From assembly GCF_024169315.1 (NCBI RefSeq), contig NZ_JALJWR010000001.1, positions 3,708,501 to 3,772,500 on the forward strand: DNA of 64,000 bases. Reading direction: 5' to 3'. The notes under the pieces were generated by a model. That model did not search any database. It was not told the DNA's origin and worked only from the letters and a program-made list of their open reading frames with translations. Positions 1-10,469 of the stretch are shown piece by piece. The DNA is from Pseudomonas migulae. Its GTDB lineage: Bacteria > Pseudomonadota > Gammaproteobacteria > Pseudomonadales > Pseudomonadaceae. The position numbers were made by a program, and so were the translations under genes. Position 1 is the stretch's first letter. Every line of letters begins with the position of its first letter.

Positions 1-1498
<1,498 letters not shown>

Positions 1499-1516
1499 AC
1501 CAGCAGGACCGATGTA

Positions 1517-1610
1517 CCTGTGGGAGCGGGCTTGCCCGCGATGGCGGTGGATCAGCCAACATCAATGTTGGATGTTATGGCCTCATCGCGGGCAAGCCCG
1601 CTCCCACAGG
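1517..1610. repeat. REPIN (inverted REP pair), probable xpt terminator
   Basis: CCTGTGGGAGCGGGCTTGCC at the left is repeated as its reverse complement at the right, separated by a short variable spacer. The right arm is followed by a run of seven T (1611-1617), so the doublet could end transcription of xpt and, from the other side, of the convergent CoA hydrolase gene. Confidence 0.85.
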
Positions 1611-1625
1611 TTTTTTTGTTGGCTG

Positions 1626-3548
1626 TTACTGCGCGGTGGCCTTCAGGCCGGTGAGCAGCAATCGCTGAAACAGGTCCTCTTTCAATCCCTCAGGGTTGGT
1701 CAGCTGCATTCTCTCCAGATGCTCGGGAAATGATGAAGCCTCCGGCGCGTCCAGCGCAGCCTTGCCCAACTCCAGAATTTCCGTGAGCTTGAACTTGCTC
1801 TTCAACCAGTTCAGCGCCCGCAACAGATCCCGCTCCTCGGCCGTGAAATCACACCCCAGCGGATACTCCGGAAACAACTGCGGATGCCGCGCCTGAATCG
1901 TCTGCAATCGCTGCGGGCTGTTGTCGGCGAAACGCGGATCGAGGCGGAAATTCTTCGGCAACTTGCCAACGTTCTGCGCCTGCTCGATCAGCCCCGGCTG
2001 GAAGCGTGAATCGCTGATGTTCAGCAATGCCTCGATCACCGCTGCATCGGTCTTGCCGCGCAAGTCGGCGATGCCGTACTCGGTGACGACGATGTCGCGC
2101 AAATGCCGCGGGATCGTGCAATGGCCGTATTCCCAGACGATGTTGGAACTGACCTCCCCGCCCGCCTCGCGCCAGCTGCGTAGCAGCAGAATAGAACGCG
2201 CGCCTTCCAGTGCATGGCCTTGCGCAACGAAGTTGTACTGCCCGCCAACACCGCTGAGCACCCGCCCGTCTTCGAGCTGATCGGCCACGCCGGCACCGAG
2301 CAATGTCATGGCGAACACGGTGTTGATGAACCGCGCATCGAGGCGCTGCAAGCGTTTGAGTTCTTCCTGGCCGTACAGCTCATTGATGTAGCTGATGCGG
2401 GTCATGTTGAATTCGAGGCGCTTGCATTGCGGCAACTCGCGCAAACGTTCGTAGAAACTGCGCGGTCCGAGGAAGAAGCCGCCATGTATCGAGATGCCGT
2501 CAGTCTGCGCAGACTCGTCCAGGGTGCCGGCATTCGCCTGTTGCTGAGTCGGCACATCCGGGTAGACCTTGCGCCGCACGATCCCGGCGTCGGCCAATAC
2601 CAGCAGGCCGTTGACAAACATTTCGCTGCAACCGTAAAGGCCTTTGGCGAATGGTTCGACGCCCCCTTCACGATCGATCAACTGCGCCCACTGGCTGAGA
2701 TTCACGTCCGCCAGCAGCGCTTTGTAACCCTCGTTGTCAGCCTGCCGCGCCAGCAACGCCGCCGTCAGCGCGTCGCCCATGGCGCCGATGCCAATCTGCA
2801 AAGTGCCGCCATCGCGCACCAGCGTGCTGGCGTGCAGGCCGATGAAGTGATCCTGGAAACCCACGGGCATGTTCGGGGTGGAGAACAACGTGGTGTTGTC
2901 TTTCTCGTCGACCAGCAGATCGAAGGTATCGATGCCGACTTCGGCGTCGCCGGGCATGTATGGCAAGTCGTTGTGGACCTGCCCCACGAGCAGGATCGTC
3001 TCCCCCGCCGCCCGGCGTTTCTCGATCATCGGGAGCAGGTCGAGGGTGATGTCCGGGTTACAGCTCAGACTGAGGCGATCGGGATGTTCGTTGTGGCTGG
3101 CCACCAGTTGCGCGACCAGGTTCAAACCGGAGGCATTGATGTCCCGAGCGGCGTGGCTGTAGTTGCTGCTGACGTAATCCTGCTGGGCGGATTCGCTGTG
3201 GAGCAGGCTGCCGGGTTGCATGAAGAACTGCTGAATGTGGATGTTCGACGGCAGGTTGTCCTTGTGCAGGCCCGCGAGGAAATCCAGTTCGGGATAGTCG
3301 CCGAACACCCGCTCGATGAAGGGCTCAAGGAAGCGCTTTTGCAAACCGTCGCCCAATGCAGGACGGCCGAGGCACAGCGCGGTGTAGATCGTCAGCTGCC
3401 GCTCGGGCAGTTGCGCCACGCGTTGGTACAGCGCGTTGACGAAGTGGTTGGGTTTGCCCAGGCCAAGGGGCAGGCCCATGTGGATGTGCGCCGGCAACCG
3501 CGCGAGCACATCATCGACCGCCTGTTCGATAGAACACAGCTGCACCAT
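1626..3548 (-). CDS. Acetyl-CoA hydrolase/transferase family protein (long form)
   Basis: A 640-aa member of the acetyl-CoA hydrolase/CoA-transferase family, which moves or releases CoA from short acyl-CoA esters. Family signs are IGIGAMGDALTAALLARQ in the middle and a C-terminal CoA-transferase-like region with GVGGQYNFVAQGHALEGAR and RHLRDIVVTEYGIADLRGKT. The frame is open to 3656, but the ATG at 3548 has a strong AGGGAGGAT ribosome site and no upstream alternative has one. At 640 aa it is longer than the 420-500 aa of classic family members; the extra length is N-terminal and between the two halves. The substrate cannot be told from sequence. It converges on xpt. Confidence 0.8.
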   Translation of the reverse strand: MVQLCSIEQAVDDVLARLPAHIHMGLPLGLGKPNHFVNALYQRVAQLPERQLTIYTALCLGRPALGDGLQKRFLEPFIERVFGDYPELDFLAGLHKDNLPSNIHIQQFFMQPGSLLHSESAQQDYVSSNYSHAARDINASGLNLVAQLVASHNEHPDRLSLSCNPDITLDLLPMIEKRRAAGETILLVGQVHNDLPYMPGDAEVGIDTFDLLVDEKDNTTLFSTPNMPVGFQDHFIGLHASTLVRDGGTLQIGIGAMGDALTAALLARQADNEGYKALLADVNLSQWAQLIDREGGVEPFAKGLYGCSEMFVNGLLVLADAGIVRRKVYPDVPTQQQANAGTLDESAQTDGISIHGGFFLGPRSFYERLRELPQCKRLEFNMTRISYINELYGQEELKRLQRLDARFINTVFAMTLLGAGVADQLEDGRVLSGVGGQYNFVAQGHALEGARSILLLRSWREAGGEVSSNIVWEYGHCTIPRHLRDIVVTEYGIADLRGKTDAAVIEALLNISDSRFQPGLIEQAQNVGKLPKNFRLDPRFADNSPQRLQTIQARHPQLFPEYPLGCDFTAEERDLLRALNWLKSKFKLTEILELGKAALDAPEASSFPEHLERMQLTNPEGLKEDLFQRLLLTGLKATAQ

Positions 3549-3641
3549 CAGATCCTCCCTAACAGTCCATGAATTGGGGTTGGACCGAGCTTGCCGGGTC
3601 TTTGCTGCATTGAACAGTCTCAGAGGATAAATCGCAGGCAC

Positions 3642-3669
3642 AAAAAAACCGCTCAAAAGCGGCTTTTTT
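3642..3669. terminator. Bidirectional rho-independent terminator
   Basis: Stem AGCGG/CCGCT with a short CAAA loop, flanked by seven A on the left and six T on the right. It sits just beyond the stop of the minus-strand cytochrome c5 gene. Confidence 0.8.
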
Positions 3670-3684
3670 GCTGGAGATGAACGC

Positions 3685-4110
3685 TTATTTCAAGCCGGAC
3701 ATCTTCTGGATTGCGCCCTTCAGGTCGGCGTCAGCGCAATCGGCGCAGGTGCCTTTCGGAGGCATTGCATTGACGCCGGAGATCGCTTTCGCGAGCAGAC
3801 CGTCAAGTCCGCCTTCTTTCTTGGCGCGTTCGCCCCAAGCGGCGGCATCACCGATTTTCGGTGCGCCCAACAGGCCAGTGCCGTGGCAAGCGTTGCAATG
3901 TTTTGCAATCACTGAGTCAGGAGTTTTGGCATCACCGCCGCCCGCCGAAGCAGCGACTTCCATCCCCTTACACTCTTGACCCGTCACACAGACCTGGCCA
4001 ACCGGCTCAAGGCGTTTGGCAATATCGTCATTCGTCGCAGCTTGTGCGCTGACAGCCCATAGGGCCAATACGGTTGCTGGTGCAGCCAGCATTTTCATAA
4101 TTAGGTTCAC
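3685..4110 (-). CDS. cycB: Cytochrome c5 family protein, periplasmic
   Basis: A 141-aa exported monoheme cytochrome c. An N-terminal signal peptide ends near SAQAA (residues 21-25). The heme site is CNACH at residues 72-76 and the distal ligand is probably the Met of NAMPPKG (M116). A CADC pair (C122, C125) near the end is typical of cytochrome c5 and usually forms a disulfide; two further cysteines (C41, C47) sit before the heme domain. The GTG at 4110 is chosen because GAGGG lies 7 nt upstream; an internal ATG at 4098 has no such site. Role: small electron carrier to terminal oxidases. Symbol follows the P. aeruginosa neighbour of xpt and pauR; it is less certain than the family. Confidence 0.85.
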   Translation of the reverse strand: MNLIMKMLAAPATVLALWAVSAQAATNDDIAKRLEPVGQVCVTGQECKGMEVAASAGGGDAKTPDSVIAKHCNACHGTGLLGAPKIGDAAAWGERAKKEGGLDGLLAKAISGVNAMPPKGTCADCADADLKGAIQKMSGLK

Positions 4111-4209
4111 GCGTTCACCCTCAATGGTGGCTAGTCACGCCTACGGCCACGGTTCGCAGGCGGGCGCAAGTATAGCGGTAAGCCCGCCGCACTGAAACAA
4201 CCCCAAAGT

Positions 4210-4245
4210 CGAAGGGGTCTTGTTGCGCGGCGGAAAACCCCTTCG
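4210..4245 (-). terminator. Possible terminator of pauR
   Basis: A 9-bp inverted repeat CGAAGGGGT/ACCCCTTCG, 35 bp past the pauR stop on the minus strand. There is no long T run after it, so its strength is doubtful. Confidence 0.4.
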
Positions 4246-4280
4246 GGTGTCGATGCCATGCTGGCAGGACGCCTCTTCTC

Positions 4281-4829
4281 TTAGAAATTCGCTGGCGTGG
4301 CTGCGCTGATTAGTCGCGCCGGCGCGTCGAACGGATTACGGAAACGGTGTGGCTTGGTACTTTCAAAGTAGTAGCTGTCGCCAGCTTCGAGCACAAAAGT
4401 TTCCAGCCCGACCACCAGTTCCAGCCGACCTTCCACCAGAATCCCGGTTTCCTCGCCCTCATGGGTGAGCATCTCGTCACCGGTGTCGGCGCCTGGCGGG
4501 TAGATTTCATTGAGGAAGGCGATGGCGCGGCTCGGGTGCGCCCGGCCGACCAGCTTCATGGTCACGGCACCATCGGAAATATCGATCAGTTCGTTGGCCT
4601 TGTAGACGATCTGAGTCGGTTTTTCCTGCAGGATCTCTTCGGAAAAGAACTCGACCATGGACATGGGAATCCCGCCCAATACCTTGCGCAGCGAACTGAT
4701 CGAGGGACTGACACTGTTCTTCTCGATCATCGAAATGGTGCTGTTGGTGACGCCCGCGCGTTTGGCGAGTTCACGCTGCGAAAGACCTTTGAGCTTACGG
4801 ATGGATTGCAGTCGTTCACCGACGTCCAA
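4281..4829 (-). CDS. pauR: Polyamine-responsive repressor PauR (HTH + cupin)
   Basis: A 182-aa regulator with an N-terminal Xre-type helix-turn-helix (residues 6-60, LSQRELAKRAGVTNSTISMI) and a C-terminal double-stranded beta-helix cupin (about 110-178, with HEGEETGILVEGRLEL and ESTKPHRFRNP). This is the PuuR/PauR architecture; in P. aeruginosa the gene at this place, beside dadX, is PauR, the repressor of putrescine and cadaverine catabolism. That role is known for the family and inferred here. An inverted repeat 32-68 bp upstream of the start could be its own operator. Two likely target functions, a PauB-like oxidase and an aldehyde dehydrogenase, lie within 13 kb. Confidence 0.87.
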   Translation of the reverse strand: MDVGERLQSIRKLKGLSQRELAKRAGVTNSTISMIEKNSVSPSISSLRKVLGGIPMSMVEFFSEEILQEKPTQIVYKANELIDISDGAVTMKLVGRAHPSRAIAFLNEIYPPGADTGDEMLTHEGEETGILVEGRLELVVGLETFVLEAGDSYYFESTKPHRFRNPFDAPARLISAATPANF

Positions 4830-4860
4830 TGCTGGAGCCTCCAGGGATTCAGGTTGTAGG

Positions 4861-4897
4861 AATATTGAGCGTTATCATGGCGACAGCGTTCAGTATT
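4861..4897. promoter_or_regulatory. Inverted repeat upstream of pauR, candidate operator
   Basis: AATATTGAGCGTT (4861-4873) faces AGCGTTCAGTATT (4885-4897); the two arms match at 10 of 13 positions with an 11-bp spacer. It lies in the pauR promoter region. Assignment to PauR is inference. Confidence 0.4.
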
Positions 4898-4957
4898 TAC
4901 AACACTTTGGCCTGAATCCCGTTCGGTGACACGACTTTCGGTCAGGCGCGTTGTGCC

Positions 4958-6031
4958 TCAAGCCCCGGAATAGAGCAGCGGCACTCGACGCAGGTTGCAG
5001 AAGATCTGGTAAGGAATCGTGTCTGCCGCTTCCGCCACGGTGCTGGCAAGCACATTTTTGCCCCACAATTCGACGGTCGAGCCGAGGCCGGCTTGCGGTA
5101 CATCGGTCAAATCGATGCAGAGCATGTCCATCGACACCCGGCCGATCAGCTGGCTGCGCTGCCCGGCAACCATCACTGGCGTACCGGTCGGTGCATGGCG
5201 CGGATAGCCATCGGCGTACCCCATGGCCACCACACCAACGCGCATTGGCTTCTGGGTAATGAATTTGGCCCCGTAACCGATCGGCTCGCCGGCCGGCAGC
5301 TCACGCACGCAAATCACTTTCGATTCCAGCGTCATCACCGGTTGCAGGCGAGAAGCGACGGCGTTGGCTTCTTCGAACGGCGTGGCGCCGTAGAGCATGA
5401 TGCCCGGACGAACCCAGTCGCTTTGGATCTGCGGCCAACCGAGCACCGCCGGTGAGTTGCGCAGGCTGATCTCGGCGGACAAACCCTGACGCGCCGCTTC
5501 AAACACGGCCACTTGCTCGGCGCTGGCCTGGCTGTGCAGCTCATCGGCGCGGGCGAAGTGGCTCATCAGCACGATCTTCGCGACCTTGCCGCTCGCCAGC
5601 AGACGTTGGTAGCCCGCCTGGTAATCCTTCGGATGCAGGCCGACCCGGTGCATGCCCGAATCGAGCTTCAGCCAGACCGTGATCGGCTTGCTCAGCGTGG
5701 CTTTCTCGATGGCTTCGAGCTGCCACAACGAATGCACCACGCACCAGAAATCATGCTCGACGATCAGCGCCAGCTCATCGGCTTCGAAGAAGCCTTCCAG
5801 CAACAACACCGGTGCGCGAATGCCCGCGGCGCGCAGTTCCAGCGCTTCTTCGATGCACGCCACGGCAAACCCGTCCGCCTCGGCTTCCAGCGCCTGGGCG
5901 CAACGCACCGAGCCATGGCCGTAGGCATCGGCCTTGATCACCGCGAGGGCCTTGGCCCCCGTGAGTTCACGGGCGATCTGGTAGTTGTGACGCAGGGCTT
6001 GAAGGTCGATCAGGGCACGGGCTGGACGCAT
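4958..6031 (-). CDS. dadX: Alanine racemase, catabolic type (DadX)
   Basis: A 357-aa PLP-dependent alanine racemase that converts L-alanine to D-alanine, feeding DadA. The PLP lysine is K33 in [11 protein letters not shown] and the second catalytic base is Y253 in IGYGAKF. The C-terminal beta domain carries [12 protein letters not shown]. It lies last in a minus-strand series dadA-ridA-dadX, 96 bp after ridA, with dadR divergent at the head, so a catabolic DadX role is more likely than the biosynthetic Alr. ATG at 6031 gives the usual family length. Confidence 0.92.
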   Translation of the reverse strand: MRPARALIDLQALRHNYQIARELTGAKALAVIKADAYGHGSVRCAQALEAEADGFAVACIEEALELRAAGIRAPVLLLEGFFEADELALIVEHDFWCVVHSLWQLEAIEKATLSKPITVWLKLDSGMHRVGLHPKDYQAGYQRLLASGKVAKIVLMSHFARADELHSQASAEQVAVFEAARQGLSAEISLRNSPAVLGWPQIQSDWVRPGIMLYGATPFEEANAVASRLQPVMTLESKVICVRELPAGEPIGYGAKFITQKPMRVGVVAMGYADGYPRHAPTGTPVMVAGQRSQLIGRVSMDMLCIDLTDVPQAGLGSTVELWGKNVLASTVAEAADTIPYQIFCNLRRVPLLYSGA

Positions 6032-6127
6032 GGCGGCAGGCTTCTAGGCGGTCGTGGGAATAAAAACCGGCGCTGGCTGACGGCGTTAACCGCCAACAGC
6101 ACCGGGAGAGGGATCTTTCTGACAGGC

Positions 6128-6481
6128 TTATGGCAGAGCAGCTACAACCGACAGCTCTACCAGGATTTCCGGTTCGCACAGCTTCGACTCAACCGTCGCA
6201 CGGGCCGGGGCGACGCCTTTTGGCAGCCACGTGTCCCACACCGCGTTCATGCCTTCGAAGTGCGCGTCGATGTCTTTCAAATAAATCGTCACCGACAGCA
6301 AGTGGTGCTTGTCGGTCCCTGCCAAATCAAGCAAACGCTCGATGTTGGCAAGGGTCTCACGGGTCTGCTGTTCAATCCCGGCACTCATGTCGTCGCCGAC
6401 TTGCCCTGCCAGATAAACGGTGCCGTTATGGGCAACGATCTGGCTCATGCGCTCATTGGTGAGCTGGCGCTGGATTGACAT
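6128..6481 (-). CDS. RidA family protein in the dad operon
   Basis: A 117-aa RidA/YjgF/Rid7-like protein. The family trimer hydrolyses reactive enamine/imine products of PLP enzymes and amino acid dehydrogenases. Visible: [20 protein letters not shown], and the family arginine in [11 protein letters not shown] with [13 protein letters not shown] at the end. The ATG at 6481 has a CAGGAGT ribosome site; it lies inside the 3' end of dadA, so the two genes overlap by 29 bp in different frames. That coupling and its place between dadA and dadX suggest it removes 2-iminopropionate made by DadA; this is inference. Confidence 0.87.
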   Translation of the reverse strand: MSIQRQLTNERMSQIVAHNGTVYLAGQVGDDMSAGIEQQTRETLANIERLLDLAGTDKHHLLSVTIYLKDIDAHFEGMNAVWDTWLPKGVAPARATVESKLCEPEILVELSVVAALP

Positions 6482-7757
6482 GTTTTTCGGACTCCTGGGT
6501 TTTACTTCCATAACGAGAAATATCGAGGCCTTCGGCGCTGATCTGCGGCGTTTTCTTCGCCATCAGGTCAGCCAGCAAACGTCCGGAACCGCACGCCATG
6601 GTCCAGCCGAGCGTGCCGTGACCGGTGTTCAGGAACAGATTCTTGAACGGCGTGGCACCGACGATTGGCGTGCCATCCGGGGTGGTCGGACGCAGACCGG
6701 TCCAGAAACTGGCCTCGGCCAGGTTGCCGCCCTGAGGATAAAGGTCGTTGACGATCATCTCCAGAGTTTCGCGCCGACGCGGGTTCAGCGACAGGTCAAA
6801 ACCGGCTATTTCAGCCATGCCGCCGACGCGGATGCGATTGTCGAAACGGGTGATCGCGACTTTGTAGGTCTCGTCGAGGATAGTCGAAGTCGGGGCCATC
6901 GCCGGGTTGGTGATCGGCACGGTCAGCGAGTAACCCTTGAGCGGATACACCGGGGCGCGGATGCCCAGCGGCTTGAGCAACTGCGGCGAGTAGCTGCCGA
7001 GAGCCAATACATAGCGGTCAGCGGTTTCCAGTTTGCCGTCGATCCATACACCGTTGATGCGATCACCGGCAAAGTCGAGCTTCTGAATGTCTTGGCCGAA
7101 GCGGAATTCCACACCGAGGTTCGTACACATCTCTGCGAGCTTGGTGGTGAACATCTGGCAGTCGCCGGTCTGGTCGTTCGGCAGGCGCAAGGCGCCGGCG
7201 AGAATGTCGGTGACGCAGGCCAGGGCCGGTTCAACGCGGGCAATGCCTTCGCGGTCGAGCAGTTCGAACGGTACGCCGGACTCTTTGAGTACGGCGATGT
7301 CTTTCGCGGCGCCGTCGAGCTGAGCCTGGGTGCGGAACAATTGAGTCGTACCGAGGCTGCGGCCTTCGTAGGCAATGCCGGTTTCAGCACGCAATTCGTC
7401 AAGGCAGTCACGGCTGTACTCGGACAGCCGGACCATGCGCTCCTTGTTCACCGCGTAACGGCTGGCGGTGCAGTTGCGCAGCATCTGCGCCATCCACAGG
7501 TACTGGTCGATGTCGGCAGTGGCCTTGAGCGCCAGCGGTGCGTGGCGCTGCAGCAGCCACTTGATGGCCTTGAGCGGCACACCCGGCGCGGCCCACGGCG
7601 AGGCATAACCCGGCGATACCTGCCCGGCGTTGGCGAAACTGGTCTCCATGGCCGCAGCCGGCTGACGGTCCACCACCACCACTTCGAACCCGGCACGCGC
7701 CAGATAATAAGCACTGGTGGTGCCGATGACGCCGCTACCCAAGACCATAACGCGCAT
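6453..7757 (-). CDS. dadA: D-amino acid dehydrogenase small subunit
   Basis: A 434-aa FAD-dependent dehydrogenase of the DAO family that oxidises D-alanine to pyruvate at the membrane. The dinucleotide-binding motif [16 protein letters not shown] is at residues 4-19, and the C-terminal FAD region reads [19 protein letters not shown]. The ATG at 7757 is chosen over those at 7763 and 7772 because GAGGG lies 8 nt upstream and it gives MRVMVLGSG, the usual beginning. First gene of dadA-ridA-dadX, divergent from dadR with a 156-bp control region. Its last 29 bp overlap ridA. Confidence 0.94.
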   Translation of the reverse strand: MRVMVLGSGVIGTTSAYYLARAGFEVVVVDRQPAAAMETSFANAGQVSPGYASPWAAPGVPLKAIKWLLQRHAPLALKATADIDQYLWMAQMLRNCTASRYAVNKERMVRLSEYSRDCLDELRAETGIAYEGRSLGTTQLFRTQAQLDGAAKDIAVLKESGVPFELLDREGIARVEPALACVTDILAGALRLPNDQTGDCQMFTTKLAEMCTNLGVEFRFGQDIQKLDFAGDRINGVWIDGKLETADRYVLALGSYSPQLLKPLGIRAPVYPLKGYSLTVPITNPAMAPTSTILDETYKVAITRFDNRIRVGGMAEIAGFDLSLNPRRRETLEMIVNDLYPQGGNLAEASFWTGLRPTTPDGTPIVGATPFKNLFLNTGHGTLGWTMACGSGRLLADLMAKKTPQISAEGLDISRYGSKTQESEKHVNPAPAHQ

Positions 7758-7913
7758 TTTCATATCCCTCATCGCGGCATGCCGCTGACGTTTGTAGTTC
7801 AGACCGTAGATGTGGGCAGTTTAAAAAAGATTAGCCAGTGCTTTTCACTATATAAGCACCTATATTTGGCGACAATTCTCGGCAAAAACGCTTTTCACGG
7901 AGGCGCATCCCCT
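7758..7913. promoter_or_regulatory. Divergent dadA/dadR control region
   Basis: A 156-bp AT-richer gap between two diverging genes with TATATAAGCACC and TATATTTGGCGACAA stretches. Lrp-type DadR is expected to bind here to activate dadA in response to alanine; no clear palindrome could be fixed by eye. Confidence 0.5.
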
Positions 7914-8402
7914 ATGCGTACCAACACTCAGACCAAACGTGAGCTGGACAAGATCGACCGCAACATCCTGCGGATCCTGCAAGCGGACGGGCGTATTTCC
8001 TTCACGGAGCTCGGAGAAAAGGTCGGGCTCTCGACCACGCCCTGCACCGAGCGGGTTCGGCGTCTGGAGCGCGAGGGCATCATCATGGGCTACAACGCCC
8101 GGCTGAATCCGCAGCACCTCAAGGGTAGTCTGCTGGTGTTCGTCGAGATCAGCCTCGACTACAAATCCGGCGATACTTTCGAAGAGTTCCGACGTGCGGT
8201 GCTGAAGTTGCCCCATGTACTGGAGTGCCATTTGGTGTCAGGGGATTTCGACTACCTGGTGAAGGCGCGGATTTCCGAGATGGCCTCGTACCGCAAGTTG
8301 CTGGGCGACATTCTGCTGAAGCTGCCGCATGTGCGCGAATCCAAGAGCTATATCGTGATGGAAGAGGTGAAGGAGAGTTTGAGTCTGCCGATTCCGGATT
8401 GA
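7914..8402 (+). CDS. dadR: Lrp/AsnC-family activator of the dad operon
   Basis: A 162-aa leucine-responsive family regulator: N-terminal winged helix (residues 8-65, DRNILRILQADGRISFTELG and LSTTPCTERVRRLEREGII), then the RAM/AsnC effector-binding domain (70-155, with LECHLVSGDFDYLVKARI). It is nearly identical in layout to Lrp of E. coli and to DadR of P. aeruginosa, which activates dadAX with alanine as effector. ATG at 7914 has GGAGG 10 nt upstream. The frame is open far upstream (to 6420) only because it lies antisense to dadA. Confidence 0.92.
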   Translation: MRTNTQTKRELDKIDRNILRILQADGRISFTELGEKVGLSTTPCTERVRRLEREGIIMGYNARLNPQHLKGSLLVFVEISLDYKSGDTFEEFRRAVLKLPHVLECHLVSGDFDYLVKARISEMASYRKLLGDILLKLPHVRESKSYIVMEEVKESLSLPIPD

Positions 8403-8425
8403 GATATTCGTCGCCTGTGTGGGCC

Positions 8426-8506
8426 TCTTCGCGAGCAAGCCCGCTCCCACATTGGATCTGTGAACGGCTCAAGTCCAATGTGGGAGCGGGCTTGCTCGCG
8501 AATGCA
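8426..8506. repeat. REPIN, inside-out orientation
   Basis: CTTCGCGAGCAAGCCCGCTC comes first and its reverse complement GAGCGGGCTTGCTCGCGAA second, so the REP heads point outwards, unlike most copies in the window. It separates the convergent dadR and YkgJ-type genes. Confidence 0.8.
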
Positions 8507-8531
8507 GGCGACTCGGTCTACCTGAAGAAAC

Positions 8532-8885
8532 TCAAACTAGTACCTGCCGGGTCGACGCCATGTACTCATGAATCTGCTTCTCCACCCGCGGATGAATCAG
8601 CTCCACCGGCCCCCGCCCATTCGGGCACGGCAGCGTCTTGGTGGTCCCGAACAACCGACAAATCAACGGTCGCTCGTCATACACCGTGCAGCCGTTCGGC
8701 CCCAGGTGCACACAGTTGAGCTCATCCATCGCCGCATCCTGCTCGGCGCGGGTCTTGCGCGGCAGGCGGGACATTTCTTCCGGCGAGGTGGTCACCGGAC
8801 CACAGCAGTCATGGCAGCCGGGCACACACTCGAACGAGGGAATCTGCTGTCGCAGCGTGCGAATTTTCTGACTGTTGCAGCTCAT
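8532..8885 (-). CDS. YkgJ-type zinc/iron-chelating cysteine cluster protein
   Basis: A 117-aa cytoplasmic protein with the cysteine cluster CVPGCHDCC near residues 20-28 and further cysteines in LNCVHLGPNGCTVYDERPLICR, the pattern of the YkgJ (CxxCxxCC) family. These residues probably bind zinc or an iron-sulfur centre; the cell role is unknown. The ATG at 8885 gives MSCNSQKIR; an alternative GTG at 8951 would add 22 residues but neither has a strong ribosome site, so the start is uncertain. Confidence 0.75.
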   Translation of the reverse strand: MSCNSQKIRTLRQQIPSFECVPGCHDCCGPVTTSPEEMSRLPRKTRAEQDAAMDELNCVHLGPNGCTVYDERPLICRLFGTTKTLPCPNGRGPVELIHPRVEKQIHEYMASTRQVLV

Positions 8886-9032
8886 CGAAGCGGTGACCAA
8901 AAGCGGAATAGAGCGGGATTCTGCAGCAAAAACGCCGATCCAGACAGCCACAACCGACCAGTGTTGCCCGCGCCGGAAGGTCCGGCTTATGCTCCGTCAA
9001 TTTTTCTAGACACAAAAATCAGGATGACGCGC

Positions 9033-10325
9033 ATGAATGCCCGCGCCCAGCACATTGCCTCTTATTACGCCGCCAGCAGCCTGCCGCAGCCCGATCACCC
9101 GGTGCTTACAGAGGATCTGGTGGCCGATGTGTGCGTGGTCGGCGGCGGGTTTTCCGGGCTGAACACTGCACTTGAGCTGGCGGAACGCGGTTTCAGTGTG
9201 GTGTTGCTCGAAGCTCAAAAGATCGGCTGGGGTGCCAGCGGCCGTAATGGCGGGCAGCTGATTCGTGGCGTCGGCCATGGTCTCGATCAGTTCGCCGGCG
9301 TGATCGGAGCGGACGGCGTGCGTCAGATGAAACTCATGGGGCTGGAGGCGGTGGAAATCGTCCGACAGCGCGTCGAGCGTTTTCAGATCCCTTGCGACCT
9401 GACGTGGGGTTACTGCGATCTCGCCAACAAACCCCGCGACCTGGAAGGCTTCGCCGAAGATGCCGAAGAACTGCGCAGTCTTGGCTACCGTTACGAAACC
9501 CGATTGCTGCAAGCCCATGAAATGCATTCGGTGGTGGGTTCCGACCGCTACGTCGGCGGCCTGATTGATATGGGTTCGGGCCACTTGCATCCACTGAATC
9601 TGGCACTGGGTGAAGCCGCCGCCGCGCAGCAACTGGGCGCCAGACTGTTCGAACAATCGGCGGTGACCCGCATCGACTACGGTCCGGAGGTGAAGGTCCA
9701 TACGGCTCAAGGCTCGGTTCGCGCGAAGACTTTGGTGCTCGGCTGCAATGCCTATCTCAACCAGCTCAACCCTGAACTCAGCGGCAAGGTGTTGCCCGCG
9801 GGCAGCTACATCATCGCCACCGAACCCTTGAGTGAAGAACAGGCTCACGAATTGCTGCCGCAGAACATGGCGGTCTGCGATCAGCGAGTGGCGCTCGATT
9901 ACTATCGGCTCTCGGCGGATCGACGCTTGCTCTTCGGTGGCGCCTGCCATTATTCAGGTCGCGACCCGAAGGACATCGCCGCGTACATGCGGCCGAAGAT
10001 GCTGGAGGTTTTCCCGCAACTGGGCGGGGTGAAAATCGATTATCAATGGGGCGGGATGATCGGCATCGGCGCCAACCGCCTGCCGCAGATCGGGCGGCTC
10101 AAGGATCAACCGAATGTGTATTGCGCCCAGGCCTATTCAGGTCACGGGGTGAATGCCACGCACCTGGCGGGCAAGTTGCTGGCCGAGGCGATCAGTGGGC
10201 AGCAGGGGGGCGGGTTCGATCTGTTTGCCAAGGTGCCGCATATCACCTTCCCCGGCGGGAAGCATTTGCGCTCGCCGTTGTTGGCGTTGGGGATGTTGTG
10301 GCATCGGCTTAAAGAGTTGGTCTGA
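9033..10325 (+). CDS. pauB: FAD-dependent oxidoreductase, gamma-glutamylpolyamine oxidase type (PuuB/PauB)
   Basis: A 430-aa DAO-family flavoprotein. The FAD-binding motif VCVVGGGFSGLNTALELAE is at residues 33-51, followed by IGWGASGRNGGQ, the second signature of PuuB-type oxidases; the C-terminal FAD contact is CAQAYSGHGVNATHLAGKL. In P. aeruginosa a PauB paralogue lies at this place downstream of dadR, and acts on gamma-glutamylated polyamines; the substrate here is inferred. The ATG at 9033 has CAGGA 8 nt upstream; an ATG at 9024 is possible. Together with pauR and the aldehyde dehydrogenase at 15.4 kb it outlines a polyamine degradation route. Confidence 0.8.
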   Translation: MNARAQHIASYYAASSLPQPDHPVLTEDLVADVCVVGGGFSGLNTALELAERGFSVVLLEAQKIGWGASGRNGGQLIRGVGHGLDQFAGVIGADGVRQMKLMGLEAVEIVRQRVERFQIPCDLTWGYCDLANKPRDLEGFAEDAEELRSLGYRYETRLLQAHEMHSVVGSDRYVGGLIDMGSGHLHPLNLALGEAAAAQQLGARLFEQSAVTRIDYGPEVKVHTAQGSVRAKTLVLGCNAYLNQLNPELSGKVLPAGSYIIATEPLSEEQAHELLPQNMAVCDQRVALDYYRLSADRRLLFGGACHYSGRDPKDIAAYMRPKMLEVFPQLGGVKIDYQWGGMIGIGANRLPQIGRLKDQPNVYCAQAYSGHGVNATHLAGKLLAEAISGQQGGGFDLFAKVPHITFPGGKHLRSPLLALGMLWHRLKELV

Positions 10326-10350
10326 AGAATTTCTGGCGTTCTTGCGGACG

Positions 10351-10446
10351 CCTTCGCGAGCAAGCCCGCTCCCACATTAGGTCTTCAGCGAACACAGATT
10401 GGGTGTTCGACAACGATCAAATGTGGGATCGGGCTTGCTCGCGAAT
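10351..10446. repeat. REPIN, inside-out orientation
   Basis: CCTTCGCGAGCAAGCCCGCT at the left and TCGGGCTTGCTCGCGAATGG at the right. The right arm reads GTGGGATCGGGC, a one-base change from the GTGGGAGCGGGC consensus of the other copies. Confidence 0.8.
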
Positions 10447-10469
10447 GGATCTAAAGAACACCACAAAAC

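Noticed and set aside
6420..7913. Long N-terminal extension of dadR to 660 codons
   Set aside because: This part is antisense to dadA; the strong ribosome site and family start are at 7914.
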